Positions 9,099 through 17,884 of a stretch of DNA of 64,000 nucleotides are shown here, piece after piece. Numbering within the stretch: the first letter of the stretch is position 1; each line of letters starts with the position of its first letter. The DNA is from CALGKJ01 sp049322695 (GTDB lineage: Bacteria > Bacillota > Clostridia > Lutisporales > Lutisporaceae). Below the pieces are notes generated by a model. That model searched no databases. It was not told where the DNA came from and saw only the letters and a list, made by a program, of their open reading frames with translations. Location: contig JBMORW010000026.1 in the NCBI GenBank assembly GCA_049322695.1, positions 1-64,000 on the forward strand, written 5' to 3'. The translations under genes were made by a program, and so were the position numbers.

Positions 9099-10849
9099 GC
9101 CGGTAACTGTATTTTGAATTTTGTTCCTTTTCCCAAAGTGCTTTCAACATCTATCTCGCCGTCAAACTGCTTGACTATATGCTTGACAATCGCCAATCCA
9201 AGTCCTGTTCCGCCAACCTTTCGCGAACGTGCTTTGTCAACCCTGTAAAAACGCTCAAACAGCCTTGGCAGGTGCTCTTTGGAAATCCCGATACCATTGT
9301 CTATTACATTTATTACAATACCTTTATCATAATTGTAGGCTTCGACCTTTACTTTTCCTCCGTCCGGTGTATACTTGACAGCGTTGTCAACAAGGTTTAT
9401 TAGCATTTGCTTAAGGTTGTCACTTTCACCCAGAAGCATTTTTAAATCATCAGCTATATTACCTGAAATATCTATATTCTTTTTCTTTGCCTGATTTGAA
9501 AGCATTGATACAACCTCAGATATTACATTTTTAACATTTATGTCCTGCAAGGTATATCTTGTCTTTTTGCTCTCAAGCTCGGATAGAGTAAGTATATCGG
9601 ATATCAAACGATTCAGCCTGTCGGCTTCATCCTCAATAATGTTCAGAAATCTGGTGGATGCTTCCACATCTTCTATTGCTCCACCTTTAAGTGTCTCCAC
9701 AAAGCCTTTTATCGAGGTCAGAGGTGTTTTGAGCTCATGGGATACGTTTGCAACAAACTCGCTACGCATGTTCTCCAGCTTTCTCAGCTCTGTTATATCC
9801 TGAAGAACAATTATTGCACCGATTATCTGCTCATTTTCAACATGCTGTATGGGATTTGCATATACTTTGAGTATTCTTTCTTCTGCATAACCCAGAGTTA
9901 TTTCGGTATCAACAAAGTTATTCTCATTTATTATAGCCTTTAAAAAGTTATCCAGTTGATTATTCTTTACAACAAGCATAAAATGCCTGCCGATTATTTC
10001 CTCGTCTTCAATTTCCAGCAGCTTGACTGCAACGGGATTTATGAAGAGTATTTTCTTGGCACTGTCCACTGCTATTATTCCGTTAGCAACGCTGGATAGT
10101 ATAGCTTCCATTTTGGTGCTTTTATCCTTTATATTGTTTATGGTATCATGCAGAGTTGAAGCCATGTAGTTTATGGAGTTCGCAAGCTGAGTCATCTCAT
10201 CATTGCCGGTTAGTTTGATTCTCTTTTCAAACTGACCGTTTGCAATTTCAGATGCAATCTCTGTCATTTCTTCCACAGGCTTGGTTATTTTTTTTGCCAC
10301 TGTGTAGCCAAGCAGTGATGCTATAAGTAGACCGGCAAATATAGATATCAATGCACTTTGATAAAGCTTCCGTATAAGCAATCCAATTTCAGTCAAGGGG
10401 TTGGACAGCCTCAATACACCCTTTACTTCGCCGTTAATGTATACAGGCAGCGCAATATACATCAGGTTAACACCCAAGGTGCTGCTGAATCTTCTTGATA
10501 TCCCTGTTTTGCCGTTATAAGCATCTATTATCTCAGGTCTGTCGGCATGATTGTCCATAACAGTGGAATCCTTATCGGTGTCACTTATTACAATACCGTT
10601 CATATCTATAATAGTCACCCTGGAGCTGACCAAAGACTTTATCAGCTGCAGCTTGCTGTCAGCATAGCCCTTGTCCTTGGTGAGAAGATTCTGACCTTCC
10701 AGGTCTCTAATAAGAAATGCATTGGAAATCAGCTTTTTTTCAATAATATCATTATAATGGTCCTGTATGATTCTTACTGAAAGAAAGCCTGATACGAATA
10801 CACCAATAAGAAGTATTAATATAAAATTTAAAAATAATCTTTTCTGCAT
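9086..10849 (-). CDS. phoR: PhoR-type sensor histidine kinase
   Basis: This is a 587-aa membrane kinase. A helix at 5-25 and another at about 165-185 flank an extracellular sensor domain. Then come HAMP (about 190-240), PAS (about 250-350), HisKA with NVSHELKTPLTSIKG (phospho-His near residue 370) and HATPase with NLVDNAVKYTP and GGTGLGLAIVKHI. It should phosphorylate the adjacent response regulator, with PhoU/Pst as phosphate reporter. The ATG is behind GGTGGAG, 46 bp after phoP. Assignment as PhoR rests on the domain order and the pst neighbourhood. Confidence 0.9.
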   Translation of the reverse strand: MQKRLFLNFILILLIGVFVSGFLSVRIIQDHYNDIIEKKLISNAFLIRDLEGQNLLTKDKGYADSKLQLIKSLVSSRVTIIDMNGIVISDTDKDSTVMDNHADRPEIIDAYNGKTGISRRFSSTLGVNLMYIALPVYINGEVKGVLRLSNPLTEIGLLIRKLYQSALISIFAGLLIASLLGYTVAKKITKPVEEMTEIASEIANGQFEKRIKLTGNDEMTQLANSINYMASTLHDTINNIKDKSTKMEAILSSVANGIIAVDSAKKILFINPVAVKLLEIEDEEIIGRHFMLVVKNNQLDNFLKAIINENNFVDTEITLGYAEERILKVYANPIQHVENEQIIGAIIVLQDITELRKLENMRSEFVANVSHELKTPLTSIKGFVETLKGGAIEDVEASTRFLNIIEDEADRLNRLISDILTLSELESKKTRYTLQDINVKNVISEVVSMLSNQAKKKNIDISGNIADDLKMLLGESDNLKQMLINLVDNAVKYTPDGGKVKVEAYNYDKGIVINVIDNGIGISKEHLPRLFERFYRVDKARSRKVGGTGLGLAIVKHIVKQFDGEIDVESTLGKGTKFKIQLPAKQG

Positions 10850-10895
10850 ATCTCCACCTGCTGAGTATGTTCAGCTACATTTGTCCTTTAATGGT

Positions 10896-11621
10896 TTAGA
10901 GCTCTATGTTCTCATTAAGTCTATATCCCACACCTCTTATAGTTTCTATAAACTGCGAGCTGTTCTCGTCATTTTCAATTTTCTGTCTCAAATGTCTTAT
11001 GTGTACATCCACTGTTCTTGTTTCACCTATATAGTCATAGCCCCAGACCTTATCAAGCAGAAAATCCCTTGTCAGTACCTTTCCCTGATTTTCTGCAAGT
11101 ATCCTCAGAAGCTCGAACTCCTTCAGAGTAAGAATAATCTTCTCACCCTGCTTTCTTACCTCATACTTTTCTTTGTCAATCTCAATGCTTCCAACCCTAA
11201 TAACAGCTGCAGCCTCTTCCGCCTCAGGCTTGCGGGCCTCGTTGTCTTCCATTCTTCTGAGCCTTGCCCTTATTCTGGCTACAAGCTCCTTTATACTGAA
11301 CGGCTTGGTAATGTAATCGTCCGCTCCAAGCTCCAGACCAAGTACCTTGTCAAACTCTTCTGATTTAGCCGTCAGCATTATTACAGGAACTTTTTTTGTT
11401 CTTTTGTCGCCCCTCAGCCTTTTACATACTTCCAGTCCGTCTATTCCGGGGAGCATGAGATCAAGCAGTATCAGATCAGGTGTGTTTGCATAAGCATCAT
11501 TAAGACCGTCCAGCCCGTTTTCAAATGTAGTTACTTTGTAACCATTTTTTTCCAGATTATATTTTATTAGCTCCTGAATATGTAACTCGTCCTCAATAAC
11601 AAGAATTCTCTGACTGTTCAA
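10896..11621 (-). CDS. phoP: PhoP-type response regulator
   Basis: This is a 241-aa OmpR/PhoB-class regulator. The receiver domain (1-120) has the phospho-Asp in LLDLMLPGIDG near residue 53 and the switch Lys in DDYITKPFS. The C-terminal winged helix ends in the usual TVDVHIRHLRQKIE and VRGVGYR-like motif. The start is TTG 11621 behind AAGGAGGAG. It is the first gene of phoPR and the likely binder of the hexamer ladder before pstS. Confidence 0.93.
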   Translation of the reverse strand: MNSQRILVIEDELHIQELIKYNLEKNGYKVTTFENGLDGLNDAYANTPDLILLDLMLPGIDGLEVCKRLRGDKRTKKVPVIMLTAKSEEFDKVLGLELGADDYITKPFSIKELVARIRARLRRMEDNEARKPEAEEAAAVIRVGSIEIDKEKYEVRKQGEKIILTLKEFELLRILAENQGKVLTRDFLLDKVWGYDYIGETRTVDVHIRHLRQKIENDENSSQFIETIRGVGYRLNENIEL

Positions 11622-11649
11622 AAGTACTCCTCCTTAAATCCCTTAAATA

Positions 11650-12468
11650 TTATATTATTTCTATTATTGCCGATAAACTTCCTCTATTCTCCCCATGATA
11701 TCTGTGTGAAAAAAACATGTCATGATTGCACTTTGTACATAATCCGCTGACTGTTATATTTTCCGAAGGTACTCCTTTTTCCATCAAGGCTGTCTTATTG
11801 GCTTTCCATAGATCAATAAGATATTTATCGTTATCAGTTTTTTCAGCAAGCTCGACATGATTGCTGTAGCTTGTTCTGAACTGCTCATATACCTCATTGC
11901 CTACTTCATAGCAGCTTTTTTCGATAGAAGGTCCTATGGCAGCAAGACAATCCTTGGGATCGGTGCCGTACGCTCGCTGCATGCTTTCCAAGGCTTTTGC
12001 AGCAATTTTCAGTACAGTTCCCTTCCAGCCTGCGTGTATAAGTCCCACAGCCTTTTTTCCCTTATCAAGTATGTATACCGGCACACAATCAGCATAAAAA
12101 GTAATCAAGGGAATTCCAGGAACATTGGTAATCAAAGCATCTACTCCTACAATATCACTTTTTCTTGTCACACCCTTGCCGATATCGTTTATTCCTATTT
12201 CTCTAACAGTATCTCCATGAACTTGATTGGAAAATACCAGCCTTTTATAATCTATTTTTAACTCACTGCATATTATGTCAAGATTCCTTTCGACACTGCC
12301 CGGCTCATCGTTTTTGGAGAAGGAGGTATTGAGAGAGCTATACATGCCGGTGCTTACACCTCCAAGCCTTGTAGTAAACGCATGTTTTACCAGTCCAGTA
12401 CCTTCAAAGGATGGTATAGTAAGATAAACAAGCTGTCCTTTCTGATTTAACTTAAAACCTGCTTCTAT
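11650..12468 (-). CDS. pgeF: Multicopper-oxidase-fold purine nucleosidase/peptidoglycan editing factor, apparent AUA start
   Basis: This is a YfiH/YlmD/PgeF protein of 272 aa if read from codon 12468. The sequence has KHAFTTRLGGVSTGMYSSLN, the metal ligand region FYADCVPVYILD, GLIHAGWKGT (His) and GPSIEKSCYEVG. The first ordinary start, ATG 12345, would delete about 41 conserved residues. Reading upstream, the frame stays open to TGA and has no ATG, GTG or TTG, but an ATA codon stands 7 nt behind GGAGG. Family members act as purine nucleoside phosphorylases or editing factors for peptidoglycan. It sits 28 bp before phoP. Confidence 0.85.
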   Translation of the reverse strand: MEAGFKLNQKGQLVYLTIPSFEGTGLVKHAFTTRLGGVSTGMYSSLNTSFSKNDEPGSVERNLDIICSELKIDYKRLVFSNQVHGDTVREIGINDIGKGVTRKSDIVGVDALITNVPGIPLITFYADCVPVYILDKGKKAVGLIHAGWKGTVLKIAAKALESMQRAYGTDPKDCLAAIGPSIEKSCYEVGNEVYEQFRTSYSNHVELAEKTDNDKYLIDLWKANKTALMEKGVPSENITVSGLCTKCNHDMFFSHRYHGENRGSLSAIIEII

Positions 12469-12570
12469 TGTTCTCCCTCCAAAATATCAAAGTCATAATT
12501 ATCATTATGTATAACCAATACAATTCAATATCATATTTTTATGTTAATATTTTTTTAAGTTCTTTACAAC

Positions 12571-12610
12571 AAAAAAAATGGTTAAAGTCTTTGCTATAAG
12601 AGCTTTAACC
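12571..12610 (-). terminator. Terminator of cysE
   Basis: Arms GGTTAAAG and CTTTAACC (12580-12587 with 12603-12610) are followed on the minus strand by eight U residues at 12571-12578. It lies just after the cysE stop. Confidence 0.75.
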
Positions 12611-12633
12611 ACAAATTTACATTATGATAATAT

Positions 12634-13317
12634 TTACTTAACACTTTTCTCCAGCTTGTTTATTCTTTTACCCAATTCTTCTATTTCCAGCTCCAAAGGA
12701 TCCGGTAGCTCTGTATGGTTGAGATCTATCCTTTCATTACAGACACCCTTGCTTATCTGATGTGCAGGTATACCCACTGCAGTGCAATATGGCTGTACCT
12801 CCTTGACAACTACCGCACCTGCACCTATCTTGGAATCATGACCTATAAGTATTGGTCCCAGCACCTTTGCACCTGCACCTATTGTTACATTGTTTTGTAC
12901 AGTCGGATGTCTCTTGCCTTTGTGCTTTCCGGTGCCCCCCAAGGTTACACCCTGATAAATAGTTACATCGTCACCTATTTCTACAGTTTCGCCTATGACT
13001 ACACCCATGCCGTGGTCAATAAAAAATCTTCTTCCAATAACTGCTCCGGGATGTATTTCTATACCCGTAAAAAATCTGCTTATTTGAGATATCAGTCTGG
13101 CCAGCAGATAAAGCTTATACCTGTAAAGAAAATGTGCAAATCTGTGGCTTAATACTGCATGCAAGCCCGGGTAGCATAGTATTACCTCAAAAATACTTTT
13201 CGCTGCAGGGTCTCTCTCCATTATAGTAGTAATGTCTTCTCTAACCTGTTTAATAAATGATTGCTTTACAGCTTTTCCCTTAACTGCATTTCCGGTTAGT
13301 TCAAAATTTGTTTCCAT
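12634..13317 (-). CDS. cysE: Serine O-acetyltransferase
   Basis: This is a 227-aa soluble enzyme that makes O-acetylserine from serine and acetyl-CoA, the first step of cysteine synthesis. The N-terminal helical part has AAKSIFEVILCYPGLHAVLSHR-like sequence near residues 38-60. The left-handed beta-helix carries IHPGAVIGRRFFIDHGMGVV with the catalytic His pair, then GVTLGGTGKHKGKRHPT. The ATG follows GGAGG. A cysteine T-box leader lies directly upstream, so expression should rise when uncharged Cys-tRNA accumulates. Its own terminator makes it a single-gene unit. Confidence 0.95.
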   Translation of the reverse strand: METNFELTGNAVKGKAVKQSFIKQVREDITTIMERDPAAKSIFEVILCYPGLHAVLSHRFAHFLYRYKLYLLARLISQISRFFTGIEIHPGAVIGRRFFIDHGMGVVIGETVEIGDDVTIYQGVTLGGTGKHKGKRHPTVQNNVTIGAGAKVLGPILIGHDSKIGAGAVVVKEVQPYCTAVGIPAHQISKGVCNERIDLNHTELPDPLELEIEELGKRINKLEKSVK

Positions 13318-13408
13318 TTCCTTACCTCCAAAAATATTGACAGTTTGCTGCTAAAATAGGAAATTGGATCAGGCCGATTAACATCTGTTACTTCACCACC
13401 GATAAATA

Positions 13409-13665
13409 CAAAAAGCCTCTTTACACGGTAAATACATGTAAAGAGGCAGTAATCCCTGCGGTTCCACTCTTCAAAATACTCTAGGATACAAGCATATCCC
13501 TGCACTGTAACGGGTGCCACCGTCTCAACCTACATTCCTATTCAGGAAGTTCAGCCAACAGCTCCTGGACGCACTTTCGACTGATATCTCCGGGATTGCT
13601 TTCAGCCCTCGGCAACCCCTCTCTTAGGAAACATCATATAGCCTACACTTTCCATTCAAAGCCTT
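13409..13665 (-). promoter_or_regulatory. T-box riboswitch (tRNA-Cys) before cysE
   Basis: On the minus strand the T-box core GAGTGGAACCGCAGGG lies at 13454-13470. Its UGGA would pair with the U73-CCA end of tRNA-Cys. The terminator stem GCCTCTTTAC/GTAAAGAGGC (13415-13424 with 13438-13447) with a U-run follows it. A candidate specifier codon UGC (Cys) is at 13571-13573 in GAAAGUGCGUCC, on the 3' side of stem I. Gene content (cysE) agrees with Cys specificity. I did not fold the whole leader. Confidence 0.8.
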
Positions 13666-13761
13666 TAATTCAATTCCTACTATTTTAGTATGATTTGATT
13701 ATATTATATATACTATTTCATACTATGTCAATAAATATTTTTCGAGCCTATCCTTTTATTC

Positions 13762-15594
13762 TTATGCATTTTCCTTCAGTATGCTCATTTCTCTTTCTTC
13801 CATAAACTGATTCGTATATAAGCGATAGTAGTAGCCCTTCATTCTCATAAGCTGGTAGTGATTGCCCTGCTCTGTAATCTTACCGTCCTTTATTACCAAT
13901 ATCCTGTCTGCAGAACGTATTGTCGATAGTCTGTGAGCTATTATAAAGCTCGTTCTGTTTGCTAATACCTTCTGTATGGCATTCTGGATAGTCTGCTCTG
14001 TTTCGGTATCAATAGAGGAAGTAGCTTCATCCAGTACAAATATCTTTGGGTCTGCAAGTATCGCTCTTGCAAAGGACACCAGCTGCTTCTCACCTGTTGA
14101 AAGTCTGTTTCCGCCTTCACCTACTTCAGTATCATAGCCCTTCTCCAGCTTCATAATAAAATCATGGGCATTTACCAGTCTGGCTGCTTCTATTATTTCC
14201 TCGTCAGTAGCATTCAGTCTGCCATACCTTATGTTATCCTTTATGGTACCGCTGAAAAGGTGCGGTGACTGGAGCACATATCCCAGGTTTGACTGAAGCC
14301 ATAGTATTGATCTTCTTCTATAGTCTATTCCGTCGATAAGTATTTCACCCTTGGTAGGCTCATAGAATCTGCAAATAAGGTTGACTATGGTACTTTTCCC
14401 TGAGCCTGTTTCACCTACTAGGGCTATGGTTTCACCGGCTTTCACGTCAAGATTGAAGTTTTCAAGTACCTTTTCTCCATCCTTATAGGAGAAGGATACA
14501 TTCTTGAAGGTAATATGCCCTTTAATATCAGGCCAGTTGGTTACCAATGGATTAAAGGAATCTCCGTACTTCTTTATTATCTCCGGACTATCGTATATCT
14601 CCGGCTCTGTATCCACCATTGTCAGTATTCTCTCAGCAGATGCCTGAGCTGACTGGAACTCTGCGAATATTCTGGCAAGCTCCCTTACAGGCTCAAAAAA
14701 CTGTATGGAATACTGTACAAAAAGCATTAATGTTCCATAGCTTATAACATTGAGTATTACAGAATTGCCTCCAAAGGTCAGTGCCATTGCCGTGCCGACA
14801 CTTCCCAAACCCAACACTATAGGCAGGTATATTGATGAAAACACAGCGGTCTGCACTGAGGATTTATACATTTCCCCGGTCAGCTCCTGAAACTCTTCAA
14901 GATTCTTACCTTCACGCACAAGTGTTTTTGTAGTTTTTGCTCCTGAGATGCCTTCATTAAAGGCACCTGTAATCCTGGAGTTTGTCTTTCTTACCTTTCT
15001 GTAGGCCTTAAGTATCTTTTGCTGGAAGTATATGCTGATTACTGCCAGTATCGGCATCACTGAAAGAGTTAGAAGTGCCAGCTTCCAGTTCTTCACCAGC
15101 ATAACACCTGCAATACCGAACATCATTGTAAAGCCCCACACAAAGTCAACCAATCCCCAGGCAATGGTATCTGCCAATCTGGAGGTGTCAGAGGTCATTC
15201 TGGCCATAAGCCAGCCAACAGGTGTCTTGTCGTAGTATGAAAACGAAAGCTCCTGCAGCCTCTTAAAGCCTGCTTTTCGTATATCATAGCATATACCCAT
15301 ATCTATCTTGCCGGCTATTGCAATAAGCAGCCATACGTTTACCGTCTGAACTGCAATCAATGCAACATATTTTATGATAAACATGCCTATTCCGTCCAAG
15401 GATTTGGTTACTACAAAGTTGTCTATGGCATAATTGGCCATAAGCGGAAATGCAACATCTATACCTGCAACACCAATCATTACAAACCCCAATAAAATCA
15501 TAAGCCTTCTGTATGGCTTAACATATCGCAGCAGCTTAAGCCATATGCTAAAGTCGAACTTCTTGCTGTATTCCTGCTCCTGCAGCATATTCAT
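13762..15594 (-). CDS. ABC exporter half-transporter, catalytic NBD
   Basis: This is a 610-aa half-transporter with six membrane helices (about 35-310) and one nucleotide-binding domain. Walker A is GETGSGKST, Walker B is IFVLDEATSS with the catalytic Glu, and the H-loop is IAHRLST. The signature is the unusual LSTGEKQ instead of LSGGQ. Together with its upstream partner it forms a heterodimeric multidrug-type exporter (BmrCD/YheHI class). The start is ATG 15594 behind AGAGGG, not the TTG three codons earlier. It lies 78 bp after the partner gene and shares its attenuated leader. The substrate is unknown. Confidence 0.9.
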   Translation of the reverse strand: MNMLQEQEYSKKFDFSIWLKLLRYVKPYRRLMILLGFVMIGVAGIDVAFPLMANYAIDNFVVTKSLDGIGMFIIKYVALIAVQTVNVWLLIAIAGKIDMGICYDIRKAGFKRLQELSFSYYDKTPVGWLMARMTSDTSRLADTIAWGLVDFVWGFTMMFGIAGVMLVKNWKLALLTLSVMPILAVISIYFQQKILKAYRKVRKTNSRITGAFNEGISGAKTTKTLVREGKNLEEFQELTGEMYKSSVQTAVFSSIYLPIVLGLGSVGTAMALTFGGNSVILNVISYGTLMLFVQYSIQFFEPVRELARIFAEFQSAQASAERILTMVDTEPEIYDSPEIIKKYGDSFNPLVTNWPDIKGHITFKNVSFSYKDGEKVLENFNLDVKAGETIALVGETGSGKSTIVNLICRFYEPTKGEILIDGIDYRRRSILWLQSNLGYVLQSPHLFSGTIKDNIRYGRLNATDEEIIEAARLVNAHDFIMKLEKGYDTEVGEGGNRLSTGEKQLVSFARAILADPKIFVLDEATSSIDTETEQTIQNAIQKVLANRTSFIIAHRLSTIRSADRILVIKDGKITEQGNHYQLMRMKGYYYRLYTNQFMEEREMSILKENA

Positions 15595-15672
15595 ATATAT
15601 CAACCCTCTTTATAATATATTTAGTCTTCTATAATCGTCTTACATTTATTATGAACTACCTAAAAGATTAAA

Positions 15673-17505
15673 TTACGACACTGTCTTCATTGCATCCTGA
15701 TCCATGTCATTTCTGAACTCTTCCTCAAGCTCGTTCTGTATTGCCCATATTCTCTGATACAAGCCCGGCTGGCTTATAAGCTCCTCATGAGTTCCTGTCT
15801 GCACCAGCTCACCCTTATCAAGTACTATGATGAAATCCGCTTCAGATAATGTGGTTACCCTATGGGATATAATGAAGGTAGTTGCTTTCCTGCTTCTCTT
15901 TCTAAGAGCCTTCCTTATTGCTGTATCCGTTTCCGTATCCACTGCGCTTAAGGAATCATCAAATATCAATACAGGACAATCCTTTATAAGTGTTCTTGCA
16001 ATAGCAACCCTCTGCTTTTGTCCGCCTGATAGTGTAACCCCTTTTTCTCCTACCAGTGTCTCATATTTCTTTTCAAAGCTTTCTATTACATCATGTATTG
16101 AGGCTGTCCTTGCAGCAGCAAATACATCTTCTTCAATGGATTCAGGATTAGCCAGAGCTATATTTTCCATAATGGTTTTTGAGAACAGGAACGGCTCCTG
16201 CAGTACTATTCCTACATTTTGCCGCAGCCACTTCTTCTTTATGCTCTTTATTTCATTTCCATCTATCAGTATCGAGCCGTCTTGACAGTCGTAAAGCCTA
16301 GCCATAAGATGCATCATAGTGCTTTTTCCCGATCCCGTCGGCCCCAGTATTGCAACAGTCTGGCCTGGCAATACCTCAAAGGATATGTTTTTAAGCACCT
16401 TCTTGCCTTCATCATATCCGAAGCTTACATTGTCAAACACTATATGGCCTTTAATCTCAGGACAGATTTCCCCGGATACATCTTTTTCTATATCAGTATC
16501 AAGTATATCCTTTATTCTTTTAAGTGATACGGTAGTTTTTCCCATATCAGTCAGTATTCTGCCCATTTGTCTTATGGGCCAGAGCAGCATTCCCTCATAG
16601 GTTGTGAAAACTACAAGTGTACCCAACGAAATCATATTTATTGAAGCCATGTATGCTCCTGCTGCCAATACAGTGCATATCTGCAGAAAGCACAGCATGT
16701 CGGAAAGTGACCAGTACCAGGCAAGCAGCCTGATTAGCTTATAAGTCAGGTCCCTGTACTCGGCATTTCTTACATCAAATTTTTCTATTTCATACTGTTG
16801 TCTTGCAAAAGCTCTTACAACTCTGACACCCGAGAGATTTTCCTGAAGCACTGTAGACATCCTGCCCTCAGATTCGTCAGAATCCTTAAACGCCTTTTTC
16901 ACCTTTATAAAGAATACTACTGCAAAACTGAATATTACAGGTATTACCAACATGGATACCAAAGTCATTCTTGCATTAAGCGAAAGCATGATGCTGAGTG
17001 CCATGGTAAGCATGAAAACAGCCCTTCCTATTTCAACAAACTGTACTGCCAGAAATGATCTTATTGTATCTACATCCGATGTACATCTCTGAATCAAGTC
17101 GCCTGTTTCCGCCTTCACATGATAATCATAGGGTACATGCTGTAAATGATTGTATAAGCTTTCTCTTATGTTTTTTGCTATGGACTCAGAGGCTACTGCC
17201 GACCATTTACCCTTAAAGTAAGTAAACAAACCATTACCCAAAGCCAATAATATAATAGCGGCCCCGCATATCCAGAGATTCTGCATCAATACGGATTTTC
17301 CACCCATACTGATAACCAATGCATGTATCCACTCCGGAACCTCCATAGGCTTGTCACCGATTATTGAGTCAATAGTGACTCTCAGGATTAACGGTGACAT
17401 GAATGAAAACATAGTAGCCAAACCGATACTTATAATTGCACCTGCGTACAGAATTCTGTTACCCCTCATAAAACTCCATAGTAGCTTGAAATTCTTCACT
17501 GTCAT
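15673..17505 (-). CDS. ABC exporter half-transporter, degenerate NBD
   Basis: This is a 610-aa partner half-transporter. Walker A is GPTGSGKST, the signature is a canonical LSGGQKQR, and the H-loop is ISHRVTT. Walker B is LIFDDSLSAVD, with Asp in place of the catalytic Glu. In heterodimeric exporters this gives one active site (this LSGGQ with the partner's Glu) and one degenerate site (this Asp with the partner's LSTGE). About six membrane helices lie in residues 15-310. It is the first full-size gene after a leader peptide and two tandem hairpins, so induction by ribosome-stalling drugs is plausible. Confidence 0.9.
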   Translation of the reverse strand: MTVKNFKLLWSFMRGNRILYAGAIISIGLATMFSFMSPLILRVTIDSIIGDKPMEVPEWIHALVISMGGKSVLMQNLWICGAAIILLALGNGLFTYFKGKWSAVASESIAKNIRESLYNHLQHVPYDYHVKAETGDLIQRCTSDVDTIRSFLAVQFVEIGRAVFMLTMALSIMLSLNARMTLVSMLVIPVIFSFAVVFFIKVKKAFKDSDESEGRMSTVLQENLSGVRVVRAFARQQYEIEKFDVRNAEYRDLTYKLIRLLAWYWSLSDMLCFLQICTVLAAGAYMASINMISLGTLVVFTTYEGMLLWPIRQMGRILTDMGKTTVSLKRIKDILDTDIEKDVSGEICPEIKGHIVFDNVSFGYDEGKKVLKNISFEVLPGQTVAILGPTGSGKSTMMHLMARLYDCQDGSILIDGNEIKSIKKKWLRQNVGIVLQEPFLFSKTIMENIALANPESIEEDVFAAARTASIHDVIESFEKKYETLVGEKGVTLSGGQKQRVAIARTLIKDCPVLIFDDSLSAVDTETDTAIRKALRKRSRKATTFIISHRVTTLSEADFIIVLDKGELVQTGTHEELISQPGLYQRIWAIQNELEEEFRNDMDQDAMKTVS

Positions 17506-17531
17506 CCCTCACTCTCTTCTAATTTGCTGCA

Positions 17532-17641
17532 GAAAACAAAAGAACCATAGATAATAAATACATTTACCTATGGTTCTACTACATCAAGCACACACCAATT
17601 GACAAAATAAAAACCACAGGCAATATACACTACCTATGGTT
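17532..17641 (-). promoter_or_regulatory. Two tandem terminator-like hairpins before the ABC exporter
   Basis: Hairpin 1 (17612-17641) has arms AACCATAGG and CCTGTGGTT followed by UUUAUUUU. Hairpin 2 (17541-17577) has arms AGAACCATAG and CTATGGTTCT followed by UUUGUUUU. Both share the 5' arm AACCATAGGTA. They lie between a short leader ORF and the exporter genes, as in transcription-attenuated drug-resistance operons. Confidence 0.7.
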
Positions 17642-17660
17642 CATACTCTTAAGACTGCAG

Positions 17661-17762
17661 CTAATCAACGTACAAAACAGGCCGTGTATAACTTATTCTA
17701 TTGAATTGAACAAAACTGATATTACCAGCGCTTACAGCTGCATTAAACTTTATTCTGTTCAT
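17661..17762 (-). CDS. 33-codon leader peptide of the ABC exporter operon
   Basis: ATG 17762 follows AAAAGGAGGT with a 7-nt gap, one of the strongest ribosome sites in the window. The frame encodes 33 residues (MNRIKFNAAV at the start, SYTRPVLYVD at the end) and stops at TAG 17661, only 20 nt before hairpin 1. The peptide has no recognised family. Its size, strong ribosome site and position suggest it works through translation or ribosome stalling rather than as a protein, as with the bmrB leader of B. subtilis bmrCD. That role is inferred. Confidence 0.65.
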   Translation of the reverse strand: MNRIKFNAAVSAGNISFVQFNRISYTRPVLYVD

Positions 17763-17884
17763 CAACACGACCTCCTTTTTAATATTTTTGACTACTATAA
17801 CAGTATATTAGTTTGAATTCATAATTACAACAGCTTTTGGAAATTTGTAATGAACTTGTAATAATCTGTATTTTGTTTTCGATT

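Noticed and set aside
13504..13527. Possible second T-box (GGTGGCACC)
   Set aside because: It is not followed by its own terminator, and the UGGC would not pair with the U73 discriminator of tRNA-Cys; kept only as a low-interest note.
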